Source of the DNA: Oscillatoriaceae cyanobacterium Prado104
GTDB taxonomy: Bacteria > Cyanobacteriota > Cyanobacteriia > Cyanobacteriales > Microcoleaceae
Assembly (NCBI GenBank): GCA_025454405.1
Contig: JALOON010000010.1
Coordinates: forward strand, 1 to 64,000
Length of the DNA: 64,000 nucleotides
Direction: 5' to 3'
Positions 18,002-26,348 of this stretch are shown here, piece by piece. The notes below the pieces were generated by a model, which was given only the letters and a program-made list of their open reading frames with translations, was not told where the DNA came from and ran no database searches. A program made the position numbers and the translations under genes. Position 1 is the stretch's first letter. Every line of letters starts with the position of its first letter.

Positions 18002-18742
18002 TTAACCAAAGCGATAGCCAAAACCTCGCACCGTAATGATATATTCCGGCTGACTCGGATCTAGTTCTAGTTTTTCCCGCAACCAGCGGATGTGAACGTC
18101 AACAGTTTTGCTGTCTCCGATAAAATCTTGCCCCCAAATTCTTTCTAGCAACTGATCGCGAGACCAAACTCGCCGCGGATAGCTCATAAATAACTCTAAC
18201 AAGCGAAATTGTTTCGGAGAAAATTTCGCTTCTTGGGAGCGCACCAGCACGCGACACTCTTCAGGATAGAGAGTTATGCCTTTGTATTGCAGCGTCACCG
18301 GCTGCGGCAAGCTTCCGAGTCTCTGACGGCGCATCAGGGCCCGACAGCGAGCGATAAACTCCCGCATTCCAAAAGGTTTGGTCAAATAATCGTCGGCCCC
18401 AGCTTCTAAATAAAAAGCGCAATTGTTTGCGCTTCCCCTTGCACCAATAATTAAGATCGGTACTGGATTTCCCTGATGCCGTAACATCCGACACAAGTCT
18501 AAACCGTTGATCGAATCCATGATCGATAGGTTGAAAGCAAAATCAGCACGATCTGATGAATGCCCCATTCCAGACGGAACAACATTGCGCCCGTCGCTAG
18601 TCACCACTACCTCGTAGCCCTGTTCTTGAAGGGCTAAAGCTAGCATTTCCCGCAACAAGTCTTCATTTTCCAATAACAAGATGCGGCCTGCTTGTGCAGT
18701 AGCAGGCCTGGCAGGACTTTCGCTTAATTCAGCAGAAGACAT
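18002..18742 (-). CDS. OmpR/PhoB-type regulator with degenerate receiver domain
   Basis: 246 residues. The C-terminal winged helix is intact (about 150-246): LTxKQFRLLE-like FSPKQFRLLELFMSYP, then SKTVDVHIRWLREKLELD and ITVRGFGYRFG, close to PhoB/SphR types. The receiver (about 20-140) is not canonical: the acidic pocket reads E25-N26, position 72 where Asp is expected is Leu (NLSIMDSING), and the Thr switch is replaced by Gly100, although K122 (LTKPFG) and GADDYL remain. It is therefore unlikely to be controlled by phosphorylation and may respond to another signal or bind constitutively. No kinase gene is adjacent. Target genes are unknown. Confidence 0.85.
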   Translation of the reverse strand: MSSAELSESPARPATAQAGRILLLENEDLLREMLALALQEQGYEVVVTSDGRNVVPSGMGHSSDRADFAFNLSIMDSINGLDLCRMLRHQGNPVPILIIGARGSANNCAFYLEAGADDYLTKPFGMREFIARCRALMRRQRLGSLPQPVTLQYKGITLYPEECRVLVRSQEAKFSPKQFRLLELFMSYPRRVWSRDQLLERIWGQDFIGDSKTVDVHIRWLREKLELDPSQPEYIITVRGFGYRFG

Positions 18743-19299
18743 AAAAAAGTGTTGGAGTTAGGTTTGTTTTTGGCTGGGGAGAAGCGTCTTCTTCAGTAGC
18801 TGAGACGCTTCCTTAGCGACAATCGCTCGTGCAACCGTCGCTGCGATCGCTTTTAGTCCTCCGCCAGTCCATCCAACAGATACGCGCTCCACCTGCTCTA
18901 CTTGCTCGTGCAAGGAATACAGCCGTAGAGCAGTTGTCGGAACCGCGCCGTCTGCCTGTGTCCGGGCGTGACAAGCCTGGTTTTTTTTCAGGGTTGGTGT
19001 TACTTTGTAAAACGTTACTTTGTAAAACATTGCCTGTTGTACTTGACCAGGTTACACCCAATCGCTAGGGGAGATGGATTTTATCGTACAGTTAAAAAGT
19101 TATTCAAAGGTTAAGTTTTGGCGATCGAACAGTTAAATTATTAACGTTAAGTAATGTAACTCGACTGCTGCGATCGCGCCGTAGCAACTTTCTTTAAGGA
19201 TACAATATTTAGTTTGCGTTAAACTTCATCTTTGAGGCGATCGGTTGCGATTGTTACCTGCGATTGCTACTACAGTAAAAATTCTATTAACTTACGATT
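18743..19299. other. 557-bp intergenic region with a 15-bp tandem duplication
   Basis: GTTACTTTGTAAAAC is present twice head to tail (18999-19013, 19014-19028). No convincing gene was recognised; a minus-strand open frame of 90 codons at 18758-19030 has no family features and overlaps these repeats. Confidence 0.5.
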
Positions 19300-20046
19300 G
19301 TGTTGCTGCATTTAAGTACCTGGCCTGAGGTAGAAACTTACCTGGAGCGATCGACAGGCATCATTTTCCCGATCGGTTCTACGGAACAGCACGGACCCAC
19401 CGGCGCGATCGGTACTGATGCCATTTGTGCCGAGGCGATCGCCCGCGGTGTCGGCGAAGCAGCCGGTGCTTTAGTCGGGCCGACAATTAATGTGGGGATG
19501 GCGCTGCACCATACCAGTTTTCCCGGTAGCATCAGCTTGCGACCCCAGACCATGATACTGGTAATCCGCGATTATATCACCAGTTTGGCAAAATCGGGCT
19601 TTTTGAAATTTTTCTTCATCAACGGTCACGGCGGCAATATTGCCACGATGAAAGCAGCTTTTGCCGAAACCTACGCGCATTTGTCGGACTTGAATTTACC
19701 CAATGCCGATCGGGTGCAGTGTCAAACCGGCAACTGGTTCATGTGCGGTTCGGTATACAAATTAGCTAAGGAATTGTACGGCGATCGAGAAGGTTCCCAC
19801 GCCACCCCCAGCGAAATTGCTTTAACTCAATATCTTTATCCAGAAGCCATCAAACAAGCCCCGCTAGCGGAGGAAGTTGCTTCCGGGCATAAATTTTACG
19901 GTGCAGCAGACTTTCGCCGCCGGTTTCCCGACGGCAGAATGGGGTCAAATCCGGCATTGGCAACTCCCGAACACGGGCAGCAATTTTACGAGTTAGCAGT
20001 CAAAGAACTAACTGACAGTTATCTGAAATTTTCTGAAGATGTGTAG
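19300..20046 (+). CDS. Creatininase family amidohydrolase
   Basis: 248 residues with the creatininase metal-binding pattern: FPIGSTEQHGP (Glu, His), GTDAICAEAIARG (Asp), ALHHTSFPGSISLRP, and INGHGGNIATM with the conserved His-Gly-Gly-Asn, plus a late Glu/Asp region (GDREGSHATPSEI). Such enzymes are zinc or manganese amidohydrolases acting on creatinine, formamides or related cyclic amides; substrate cannot be assigned. It starts with GTG at 19300 (TTG at 19303 is possible). No neighbours suggest a pathway. The heptamer and hairpin repeats begin immediately after its stop. Confidence 0.88.
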   Translation: MLLHLSTWPEVETYLERSTGIIFPIGSTEQHGPTGAIGTDAICAEAIARGVGEAAGALVGPTINVGMALHHTSFPGSISLRPQTMILVIRDYITSLAKSGFLKFFFINGHGGNIATMKAAFAETYAHLSDLNLPNADRVQCQTGNWFMCGSVYKLAKELYGDREGSHATPSEIALTQYLYPEAIKQAPLAEEVASGHKFYGAADFRRRFPDGRMGSNPALATPEHGQQFYELAVKELTDSYLKFSEDV

Positions 20047-20049
20047 GTT

Positions 20050-20335
20050 GGGTTGAACGAAGTGAAACCCAACATTACATCGACGATCGACGATAAACAA
20101 TAAACGATCGCGAGCGGGGACGCTCGTACTCAAAACATCGACGATCGACGATAAACGATCGAGGATAAACGATCGAGGATAAACGATCGCGAGCGGGGAA
20201 GAGGGGAAGTTCTGAGCTTTAAGTTTTGAGTTTTAAATTAAGAACTGTCTTGAACTCAAAATTCAAAACTCAAAACTCCCGAGAACTGTCTTTTAACTCA
20301 AAACTCAAAACTCAAAACTCAAAACTCCCGAGAAC
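20050..20335. repeat. Repeat-filled spacer: CGATCG-rich tracts, GCGAGCG hairpin, CTCAAAA heptamers
   Basis: ACGATCGAGGATAA-type words are repeated from 20085 to 20190, a GCGAGCGGGGACGCTCG hairpin lies at 20110-20126, and CTCAAAA heptamers run from about 20225 to 20330. No gene is present. Confidence 0.8.
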
Positions 20336-20337
20336 TA

Positions 20338-21654
20338 TCATCGAAAGCTGGGCAATTCAATTTCAGCCAGCGATCGCCTTTTTTTGACTGTCACCCCAAA
20401 ATTGGCGATCGAAGTCAGCCACTCGGGTTGTTGGTTCGATCGAGATTTAACTTTACTCTCTGGCGCTTCTGGCATTCCAGATATTGCACCGGAACTTAAA
20501 ATTTGACCTGTCTGCATCAAGTTAGGACTGTTTAATTTAGCAGCAATTTCGGGTTCGGGTTCGGCCAGGGGCAGTTGAGGCTCCCCAGCTTTTCGGGCGG
20601 TTGGCGCTAGGTGCCAGTATGCTTGCACTTCCGGCAACGCTGTTTCCGATGCTGAAGCTAATATGTTGAGTTCCTGACTGGCATCGAGTTCCGATTCTGC
20701 CTGCGTTGCTGCATCCGCCGAGTCTGAATGCTGTTGGGTTCGATCGGACCAAGTTTTGACGGGGGAAGGATTGAGAGTTGCTGGGACGGGAACGATGCGA
20801 TCGTTGACAGCAGCGAGCAAAGACTCTAAATGCGCGCTGGCAACATCATCTGCATTCTCGCAGGACTCGATGTTGACCGGTAACTTCTGATGCGGCATTT
20901 CCAAACTTCTTTCCAAAGCCGCCTTAAATTGCAGGGTGTGGCGCTGCTGGCGGTGCAAGCGCGATCGCAGTTCCCTGCAAACATTTTCGGCCGCTACTAA
21001 TTGCTGCTGTTGTTCGTTATAGCGCTGCTGGGTGAGAGCGCATTCTCGTTCGAGCTCCGCCAGCCTGGTTTGACTGGTTGCCGACTGCTTGGTTAAACTT
21101 TCGACTAAAATTTCTTGGTTTTGGAGAGTTTGATTGGAAATTTCGAGTTTGCCAAACAGCCCGATCAATTGTTCTTGAGTTTCTTGAAGTTCGGCATCTC
21201 GCTGTTGCAGCAAAGCTTCCCGTGCCTGCAAGCTGTTGTGGGACTCTTCAAGGGCCTTTTCTAGCTGGGCGATGCGCTGCAGGAGGTCGCGGTTGCATTC
21301 GTGCAGTGCTTGCATTAGGGTGACAGGCGTTCCTCCTTTGCCCTTAGCCTGTTCCGCTGATAGCATCAAATTTTTTAGATTGTCGGAAATTGGGGGCGAA
21401 GTCGATACGGGAGTTGTTGGTACGGATTGCGAATTGCCAGCTTCCAGTTTTGTGGGAATTGCATCGACGCTCATCGCGTTGGGAAAATTGACCGTCTGCC
21501 AGTCTTCTTCCGGCTGTTGGAGGACTGTGGAAGGATCGATCGGATGGGGGGCGAGTGCCTCGAATCCCCCCGCAGCCCGCTGGAACGGTTCGGTATCCGA
21601 TCGGGCATCAGGCTGCGGTTGGTGCTGGTTGGCTCGAAGATCGGCTTCTGGCAT
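20338..21654 (-). CDS. Hypothetical coiled-coil protein
   Basis: 438 residues, not recognised as a named family. The N-terminal third is disordered and Pro/Gln-rich; residues about 118-250 form a long coiled coil (RIAQLEKALEESHNSLQARE and following heptads); the last third is again low in order, ending with a basic VKKRRSLAEIELPSF. No signal, membrane segment or catalytic motif is visible. The layout suggests a structural or scaffolding protein, perhaps with a conserved terminal peptide. It is flanked by repeats on both sides and by unrelated genes. Confidence 0.7.
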   Translation of the reverse strand: MPEADLRANQHQPQPDARSDTEPFQRAAGGFEALAPHPIDPSTVLQQPEEDWQTVNFPNAMSVDAIPTKLEAGNSQSVPTTPVSTSPPISDNLKNLMLSAEQAKGKGGTPVTLMQALHECNRDLLQRIAQLEKALEESHNSLQAREALLQQRDAELQETQEQLIGLFGKLEISNQTLQNQEILVESLTKQSATSQTRLAELERECALTQQRYNEQQQQLVAAENVCRELRSRLHRQQRHTLQFKAALERSLEMPHQKLPVNIESCENADDVASAHLESLLAAVNDRIVPVPATLNPSPVKTWSDRTQQHSDSADAATQAESELDASQELNILASASETALPEVQAYWHLAPTARKAGEPQLPLAEPEPEIAAKLNSPNLMQTGQILSSGAISGMPEAPESKVKSRSNQQPEWLTSIANFGVTVKKRRSLAEIELPSFR

Positions 21655-21896
21655 AGCTTTTTATCCCAATAGTCACAGAGTCTCAAGTACAGTTTATCTC
21701 ACTCGCCGATCGGACTCCAGTCATAGCGCAATACGGGAGATGCAAGGTGGTTAAGAAAGGGATTAGATACCTGTTTTCTTAACATTTAATAGCTATGTGG
21801 CGATTGATAAATCCTGTAGCGAGCTGACATTGTGGCAAAGCAGGTTTTCAAGGAAACAGAAGCGATCGGCCAAGTTCAGAACTCGGGACAAGGTTC

Positions 21897-21914
21897 GCGA
21901 GCGGGGACGCTCGC
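21897..21914. repeat. GCGAGCGGGGACGCTCGC hairpin
   Basis: An 18-base palindromic unit located 27 bp after the ferredoxin-like gene, where it could also act as a transcription end. Other copies: 10312, 20110, 55418. Confidence 0.8.
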
Positions 21915-21941
21915 ACTTTTAACGCATCTTCTGCTGTAAAT

Positions 21942-22592
21942 CTAAGCTTTTACTGCTGCGAAATGTTTCTCAATTAATGCTGGAATTTCGGTCGGTGCGA
22001 TGCGGCTGTAGCGAGTTTTGTCCGGCATCAAAACTATATTTGGTCCTGCTTTGCATTGTTTGAGACATCCGGTTCCTTGAACTGTTACTTTCCCTTCTAA
22101 TCCCCGAGAATTTAAAGCATTTTCTAAAGCTTTACATATTGCTGCGCCGCCGCGTTTTTGGCAGTCAGATTTTTGACACACTAATATTTTGGCTTTGGTT
22201 TTTGCTGGAGCTTTCGCCGCTTGCAATGCGGTACTGCAATTGGTGGTGCTAGTAGCGATCGCCCTTTCTAATTCGCTTATATGCCTGGTATTTGTCAAGT
22301 CTAGCTGTTTCCGATCGGGAGTTTCGATCGCGAGTTGCAGGCTGCGAGCCTTGTGTTTGATTTTGCCATTTTTCAAGTTGATTTCTTTTTCGCCTGCCAC
22401 TTTAACTTTCAATCCTTGTCGCAAACCTTGCCCGATCGAGTCTCGCAATTCCTTGCAGAGTTTTACTAAATATTCTATTCCGCGATCGCTGCTAATTCGC
22501 AAATATTTAAGTTTGCATCCATCTTGAAAAATTAGACCGAGGATTTCTCCCTCTAAGCTGAATTCCGAAACTTGCTTGCAAGAATTATACAT
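21942..22592 (-). CDS. Thioredoxin-like [2Fe-2S] ferredoxin domain protein
   Basis: 216 residues. The C-terminal domain (about 134-212) has the four Cys of thioredoxin-like 2Fe-2S proteins: LVCQKSDCQKRGG and GTGCLKQCKAGP, with CxxxxC and CxxxC spacing. The N-terminal half (about 1-95) is a beta-rich region, SLEGEILGLIFQDG and KYLRISSDRGIEYLVKL, seen in related cyanobacterial proteins without known role. It is probably a soluble electron carrier or a regulatory Fe-S protein. It is the second of two minus-strand genes after Asr1405, with a 70-bp gap. Confidence 0.8.
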   Translation of the reverse strand: MYNSCKQVSEFSLEGEILGLIFQDGCKLKYLRISSDRGIEYLVKLCKELRDSIGQGLRQGLKVKVAGEKEINLKNGKIKHKARSLQLAIETPDRKQLDLTNTRHISELERAIATSTTNCSTALQAAKAPAKTKAKILVCQKSDCQKRGGAAICKALENALNSRGLEGKVTVQGTGCLKQCKAGPNIVLMPDKTRYSRIAPTEIPALIEKHFAAVKA

Positions 22593-22662
22593 TGTCTTTC
22601 CTCCTATTTTTCTGCTAAATAACCGAGTTTTTCTTGACTTATGCGTTGACTTATGCGTTGAC

Positions 22663-22944
22663 TTATGCTTTATACGCGATTTGCCAGCAGCGCTCCAGCA
22701 ACTGCACCAGTTCGCACCGCGGGGCGCTAAACTGCCTCAACACGCTCGCTAGTTGAGTCCATTGTTTGGGGGTATTGACTTGTACCCGCAAAGGTCGATC
22801 GACTGCGCACCAGCAGGGAATTTCCAGTTCTTGCAAGCGCCGGTAGACTTGCCAGCGATCGCACCAACTGACTTGCACGATCTCGCCGATTTCTAATTCG
22901 GGTTCTGCTGGGTTCATTTTTCTAGCAACAATAATCATTTGCAT
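22663..22944 (-). CDS. Asr1405/Asl0597 family protein
   Basis: 93 residues from the first ATG; Met10 at 22917 (MNPAEPELEIGE) is an equally likely start. The core VSWCDRWQVYRRLQELEIPC and SVLRQFSAPRCELVQLLERC is characteristic of this small cyanobacterial family, for which no function is established. Tryptophan- and cysteine-rich, without membrane segments. It lies upstream of, and on the same strand as, the 2Fe-2S gene, so they may be co-transcribed. Confidence 0.8.
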   Translation of the reverse strand: MQMIIVARKMNPAEPELEIGEIVQVSWCDRWQVYRRLQELEIPCWCAVDRPLRVQVNTPKQWTQLASVLRQFSAPRCELVQLLERCWQIAYKA

Positions 22945-23178
22945 TAAGTTTTACTGTCGATCCGTCCCATTTTCAGGAAGCTCTCGGAACGCGCATCTTT
23001 TTTAGAGCATAACTCAAATGCAAATTATTCTCAACAGATTCTGTAAAAATTTTTACTAATTTATAAAATCTTTAACTAGCAGGACTGAATGTGCCCAAGC
23101 CTGCTTGACTGGTAGATTAGGGGTGCTACACTAAAACTCAAATTGGCAACAATACTGCCTATTGAGAGGAAAACACCT

Positions 23179-23721
23179 ATGGCTGAGACTCAGAGTGCAT
23201 TGAGACCGTTTGGCCACATCGCTGAAAACCCCGTTCTGTTGGAACATTCAGTCACAGCACCAGTTTGTGAGGGGATGAACGCTCTGCTGGCCAGCTTTCA
23301 GGCTCTATACCTGCAATATCAGAAACATCATTTTGTGGTGGAAGGGGCAGAATTCTACTCCTTGCACAAATTTTTTGAAGAAAGCTACGGCGAAGCTCAA
23401 GATAGCGTCCACGAATTGGGCGAAAGGCTGAACGGTTTGGGTGGCATACCGGCTGCTGGTTTTAGCAAGTTAGCCGAGCTGTGCTGCTTTGAACCGGAAG
23501 CCGACGGCGTGTATTCCTGCCGCCAAATGTTGGAACACGATTTAGTAGCGGAACAAGCGGTGATAAATTTGCTCCGCCGTCAAGCAGCACAAGCAGAAAG
23601 CTTGGGCGATCGAGCTACGCGCTACCTCTACGAAAAAATCCTGCTGAAAACAGAAGAGCGGGCCTATCACATCTCTCACTTCCTCGCCCCCGATACTTTG
23701 GTGCGGTTGAATTTGAATTAA
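23179..23721 (+). CDS. dpsA: Dps family ferritin-like protein
   Basis: 180 residues from ATG at 23179, preceded by GAGAGGAAAA as ribosome-binding site; the upstream ATG at 23143 lacks one. The Dps ferroxidase ligands appear at the dimer interface: His in QKHHFVV, His in [10 protein letters not shown], and Asp/Glu in [12 protein letters not shown]. Dps dodecamers oxidise and store iron and protect DNA from peroxide. The extended C-terminus ending VRLNLN and the Cys-containing [15 protein letters not shown] loop resemble DpsA-like cyanobacterial forms. A shared terminator with the convergent chlP gene lies downstream after a long repeat block. Confidence 0.88.
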   Translation: MAETQSALRPFGHIAENPVLLEHSVTAPVCEGMNALLASFQALYLQYQKHHFVVEGAEFYSLHKFFEESYGEAQDSVHELGERLNGLGGIPAAGFSKLAELCCFEPEADGVYSCRQMLEHDLVAEQAVINLLRRQAAQAESLGDRATRYLYEKILLKTEERAYHISHFLAPDTLVRLNLN

Positions 23722-23737
23722 TCGCAAGTCCCAGAAG

Positions 23738-23772
23738 CAGAAACCGGGTTTTTTGGAAAAACCCGGTTTCTC
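23738..23772. repeat. Hairpin of the GAAACCGGGTTTTTT family
   Basis: AGAAACCGGGTTTTTTGGAA and AAACCCGGTTTCT form a nearly perfect stem with a short loop, 17 bp after dps. It could act as a terminator for dps but belongs to the dispersed family at 12091 and 40726. Confidence 0.75.
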
Positions 23773-23790
23773 AAGTATTCTCTCGTTCTC

Positions 23791-24045
23791 TCGTTCCCAG
23801 GCTCTGCCTGGGAATGCAGATCTAGAGGCTCTGCCTCTAATATTCCTGCGATCGGGAGGCAGAGCCTCCAGACATCGGTTCCCAGGCAGAGCCTGGGAAC
23901 CAGCATTTCTCAAGTATTCTCTTGTCTTCTCTCGTTCCCAGGCTCTGCCTGGGAATGCAGATCCAGAGGCTCTGCCTCGAATGTTCCTGCGATCGCGCGA
24001 GGCAGAGCCTCTAGACATCGGTTCCCAGGCAGAGCCTGGGAACCA
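23791..24045. repeat. Two tandem long-hairpin units of the GGCAGAGCC family
   Basis: Units at 23791-23903 and 23932-24045, 141 bp apart. Each contains TTCCCAGGCTCTGCCTGGGAA and its inverted mate later in the unit, plus inner AGAGGCTCTGCC/GGCAGAGCCT pairs, giving a long stem with internal stems. Bases 23931-23976 are identical (inverted) to 2920-2965 in the hydantoinase gene. Confidence 0.88.
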
Positions 24046-24088
24046 GTAATACCAGTAATTGAAGGACTGAAGTCCTTATTGCAAACAT

Positions 24089-24125
24089 AAAAAAGCGAGC
24101 AGTTTTGTGACTGCCCGCTTTTTAT
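24089..24125. terminator. Bidirectional terminator between dps and chlP
   Basis: AAAAAAGCGAGCAGT, loop TTTGTG, ACTGCCCGCTTTTT: a stem with one mismatch, an A-run on one side and a T-run on the other, so it can act for both convergent genes. It begins 25 bp after the chlP stop. Confidence 0.75.
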
Positions 24126-24149
24126 ACAAAGTGCGTTAAGCGCCGGAAA

Positions 24150-25370
24150 TTAAGGAGCTAAAGCATTGCCGCGCAGCAAGCTAGCGATCGTTTTTGCAGT
24201 AATCTTCATCTGCACGAGCGGATTTGCTGGAACCACGGTTTTATACAAGTAGCTATCGAATGTGAGCTTTTGCACGTCGCGATCGGCACACATTTCGACA
24301 AAAGCTTCGCGGGTAGCATCGGAACGGTAGAACACGCGCTGCAAGATGTCCAGCACCTTGTAAGTCATGCCGTAAGCCTTATCCCAGCGCTTCAAGTAAA
24401 TCTTGAGTTCGTCCTCCGTCGGAATCCGCGCGCCTTTGTTGGAAATTTCCACAATCGTTTCAGCGCACATCCGGCCGGACTTCGCAGCAAAATAGATACC
24501 TTCGCCCGAAGACTTGGTAACGTAACCTGCAGCGTCGCCCACCAAAGCAACCCGACCGACAACGCGGCGCGGGCGCGGGTGTTCGGGAATCGGGTGAGCT
24601 TCCACTTTAATGATTTTACCGCCGAGGAGTTTTTTCGCAGCGCGGGCGCGGATGCCAGCTTGCAGTTTTTTGATATCGGCTTGATTGACTTTCATCGTGC
24701 CGGTGCCGACGGCTACGTGGTCGTATTTGGGGAATACCCAAGCGTAGAAATCGGTGGAAACGTCGTTGCCGACGTACATTTCGGCTAAGTCTTCGTAGTA
24801 AGCCATTTTATCTTCAGGCAGGCGGATGCGCTCTTGGAAGGCGATCGCCCAGTTGTAGTCGCCAGCGTCAATCGCCTTTGCTACGCGGGAGTTAGCGCCG
24901 TCTGCCCCTATCACCAAATCAACTTGCAGGGTTTTCTGAACGCCCATGGCGCTGCCGTCCGAGTGGTCGGCATAATGCAGGGTATAGGCCCCGGTGCTGT
25001 TGGTGGGAATATCTAATTTGTGAACAGTCCCGTTAATCAGTTTGGCACCTAAAGATGCAGCCCGATCGCGCAGAAAACCGTCAAGCACTTCCCGGCGGCA
25101 CATGCCGATGTACTCGTGTTCTTTTTCGATGTTGATATCCACCTCGACGTTGGAGGGGGAAATCATCTTCATCCTTCTGACTTGGCGATCGATGATATTT
25201 TGCGGCAATTCAAATTCGCTGACCATGCACAGGGGAATCGCCCCGCCACAGGGTTTCGCATTGTCTAACTTGCGCTCGAATAAGTAGGTTTCGATGCCTG
25301 CTTTTACCAGTGTTTCGGCGGCGGAAGAACCGGCTGGGCCTGAGCCCACAACTGCAACCCGTAGTGTCAA
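24150..25370 (-). CDS. chlP: Geranylgeranyl reductase ChlP
   Basis: 406 residues. An FAD-binding Rossmann motif starts the protein (VAVVGSGPAGSSAAETL), followed by FERKLDNAKPCGGAIP and a second FAD contact VIGADGANSRVAKAI, then GRVALVGDAAGYVTKSSGEG. These and the length match plant and cyanobacterial ChlP, which reduces geranylgeranyl diphosphate or geranylgeranyl-chlorophyll stepwise to the phytyl form with NADPH, supplying chlorophyll and tocopherol. It acts at the thylakoid or plasma membrane surface. It is a single-gene unit divergent from the YidD-like gene. The assignment is secure. Confidence 0.96.
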   Translation of the reverse strand: MTLRVAVVGSGPAGSSAAETLVKAGIETYLFERKLDNAKPCGGAIPLCMVSEFELPQNIIDRQVRRMKMISPSNVEVDINIEKEHEYIGMCRREVLDGFLRDRAASLGAKLINGTVHKLDIPTNSTGAYTLHYADHSDGSAMGVQKTLQVDLVIGADGANSRVAKAIDAGDYNWAIAFQERIRLPEDKMAYYEDLAEMYVGNDVSTDFYAWVFPKYDHVAVGTGTMKVNQADIKKLQAGIRARAAKKLLGGKIIKVEAHPIPEHPRPRRVVGRVALVGDAAGYVTKSSGEGIYFAAKSGRMCAETIVEISNKGARIPTEDELKIYLKRWDKAYGMTYKVLDILQRVFYRSDATREAFVEMCADRDVQKLTFDSYLYKTVVPANPLVQMKITAKTIASLLRGNALAP

Positions 25371-25617
25371 AGCTTTTCTCCCCAGTTTTTTGCTATAGGC
25401 TTTACATAAGCTGTGATGGTATCACGCAGCGCGATCGCACTGACCTGCTGGGTTTGAGATTTAAATGAAACGCAACACAGCTTAATATTTTGATACAAAA
25501 CGGGCGATCGGGGGCGAAATGGGACCAGGGGGTGCGTTTTGGTAGTTAGCATGAGGAATTGTTGAGCTGTTGTTGTAGTTGTTCGCAGGCAAACAATATT
25601 CTACCTACTGGAAACTA

Positions 25618-26082
25618 ATGCAAACCTCCAGCTTTGATGCAGCTATCCGACAATTAGCGATCGCTTCGATTAGCGGATATCAGAAACATATCTCGCCGAA
25701 AAAAGGGTTTTGTTGCGCTCATCGAGTGCTTTATGGAGGGGAGTCTTGTTCGCAGTATGTTAAGGGTGCGATCGCGAAATTTGGTTTGTTTGAAGTACTG
25801 AAAGCATCGCGCCGCCGATTTGCTGCTTGCAAGCAGGCAAATCAAATTTTGAAAGCTAGGTGTAGCAGTCAATCTGACGGTCAAGACTCGAACTTTGAGG
25901 GCGAGGAAATACCGAAACCAACAAGCGATAATCCCCGCAGAAATTCTAACTGTCCGAATCAATGTGCCGATGCCCTTGCAGCACTTAGCTGCGATGTGCC
26001 GTTCGAGGTATTAGATTGTGGCGCTGCGGATTGTTCTGGAATTGATTGTTGTAGCGTTGCGGATTTTGGCAGTTGTTTTTAA
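25618..26082 (+). CDS. yidD: YidD-like membrane insertion factor with Cys-rich extension
   Basis: 154 residues from Met at 25618 (MQTSSFDAA; an upstream ATG at 25579 adds 13). Residues 10-75 match YidD: ISGYQKHISPKKGFCCAHRV, GGESCSQYVKGAIAKFGL and RRRFAACK. YidD proteins are small membrane-associated factors that assist Sec/YidC insertion. Ordinary members are 70-90 residues; here a tail of about 80 residues follows, hydrophilic and then rich in cysteine (NQCADALA, DCGAADCSGIDCC). The tail's role is unknown and may bind metal. It is divergent from chlP. Confidence 0.75.
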   Translation: MQTSSFDAAIRQLAIASISGYQKHISPKKGFCCAHRVLYGGESCSQYVKGAIAKFGLFEVLKASRRRFAACKQANQILKARCSSQSDGQDSNFEGEEIPKPTSDNPRRNSNCPNQCADALAALSCDVPFEVLDCGAADCSGIDCCSVADFGSCF

Positions 26083-26348
26083 CTGGAAAAGACTGATTTA
26101 ATTGGAGTTATATTTAAATTAAGGATGCAGGTATTGCAGGTTGCGATCGAAGAAACTCGATTTTTTACTGTTACTGCTAGCTGCGATGAAATATTTTCGC
26201 AAATAACTCGGTTTGCGGTCGATCGCACGTAAGTCAAAGTAAAGGTTCGATCGCAGCATTCAACTCAAACTCATACCTAATCGATCGCCCTTCTAACAAC
26301 AACAACACAGTAAACTGAAAGCAAACCCTGTTTCACCCCAGTTCAACT

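Noticed and set aside
18758-19030. Minus-strand 90-codon frame upstream of the OmpR-type regulator
   Set aside because: No recognisable motif, overlaps a 15-bp tandem duplication and lacks a ribosome-binding site; kept as unannotated spacer.
23542-24049. Long frames on both strands across the spacer after dps
   Set aside because: They consist of translated GGCAGAGCC and GAAACCGGG repeats (AEPLDIGSQAEPGN-type peptides).
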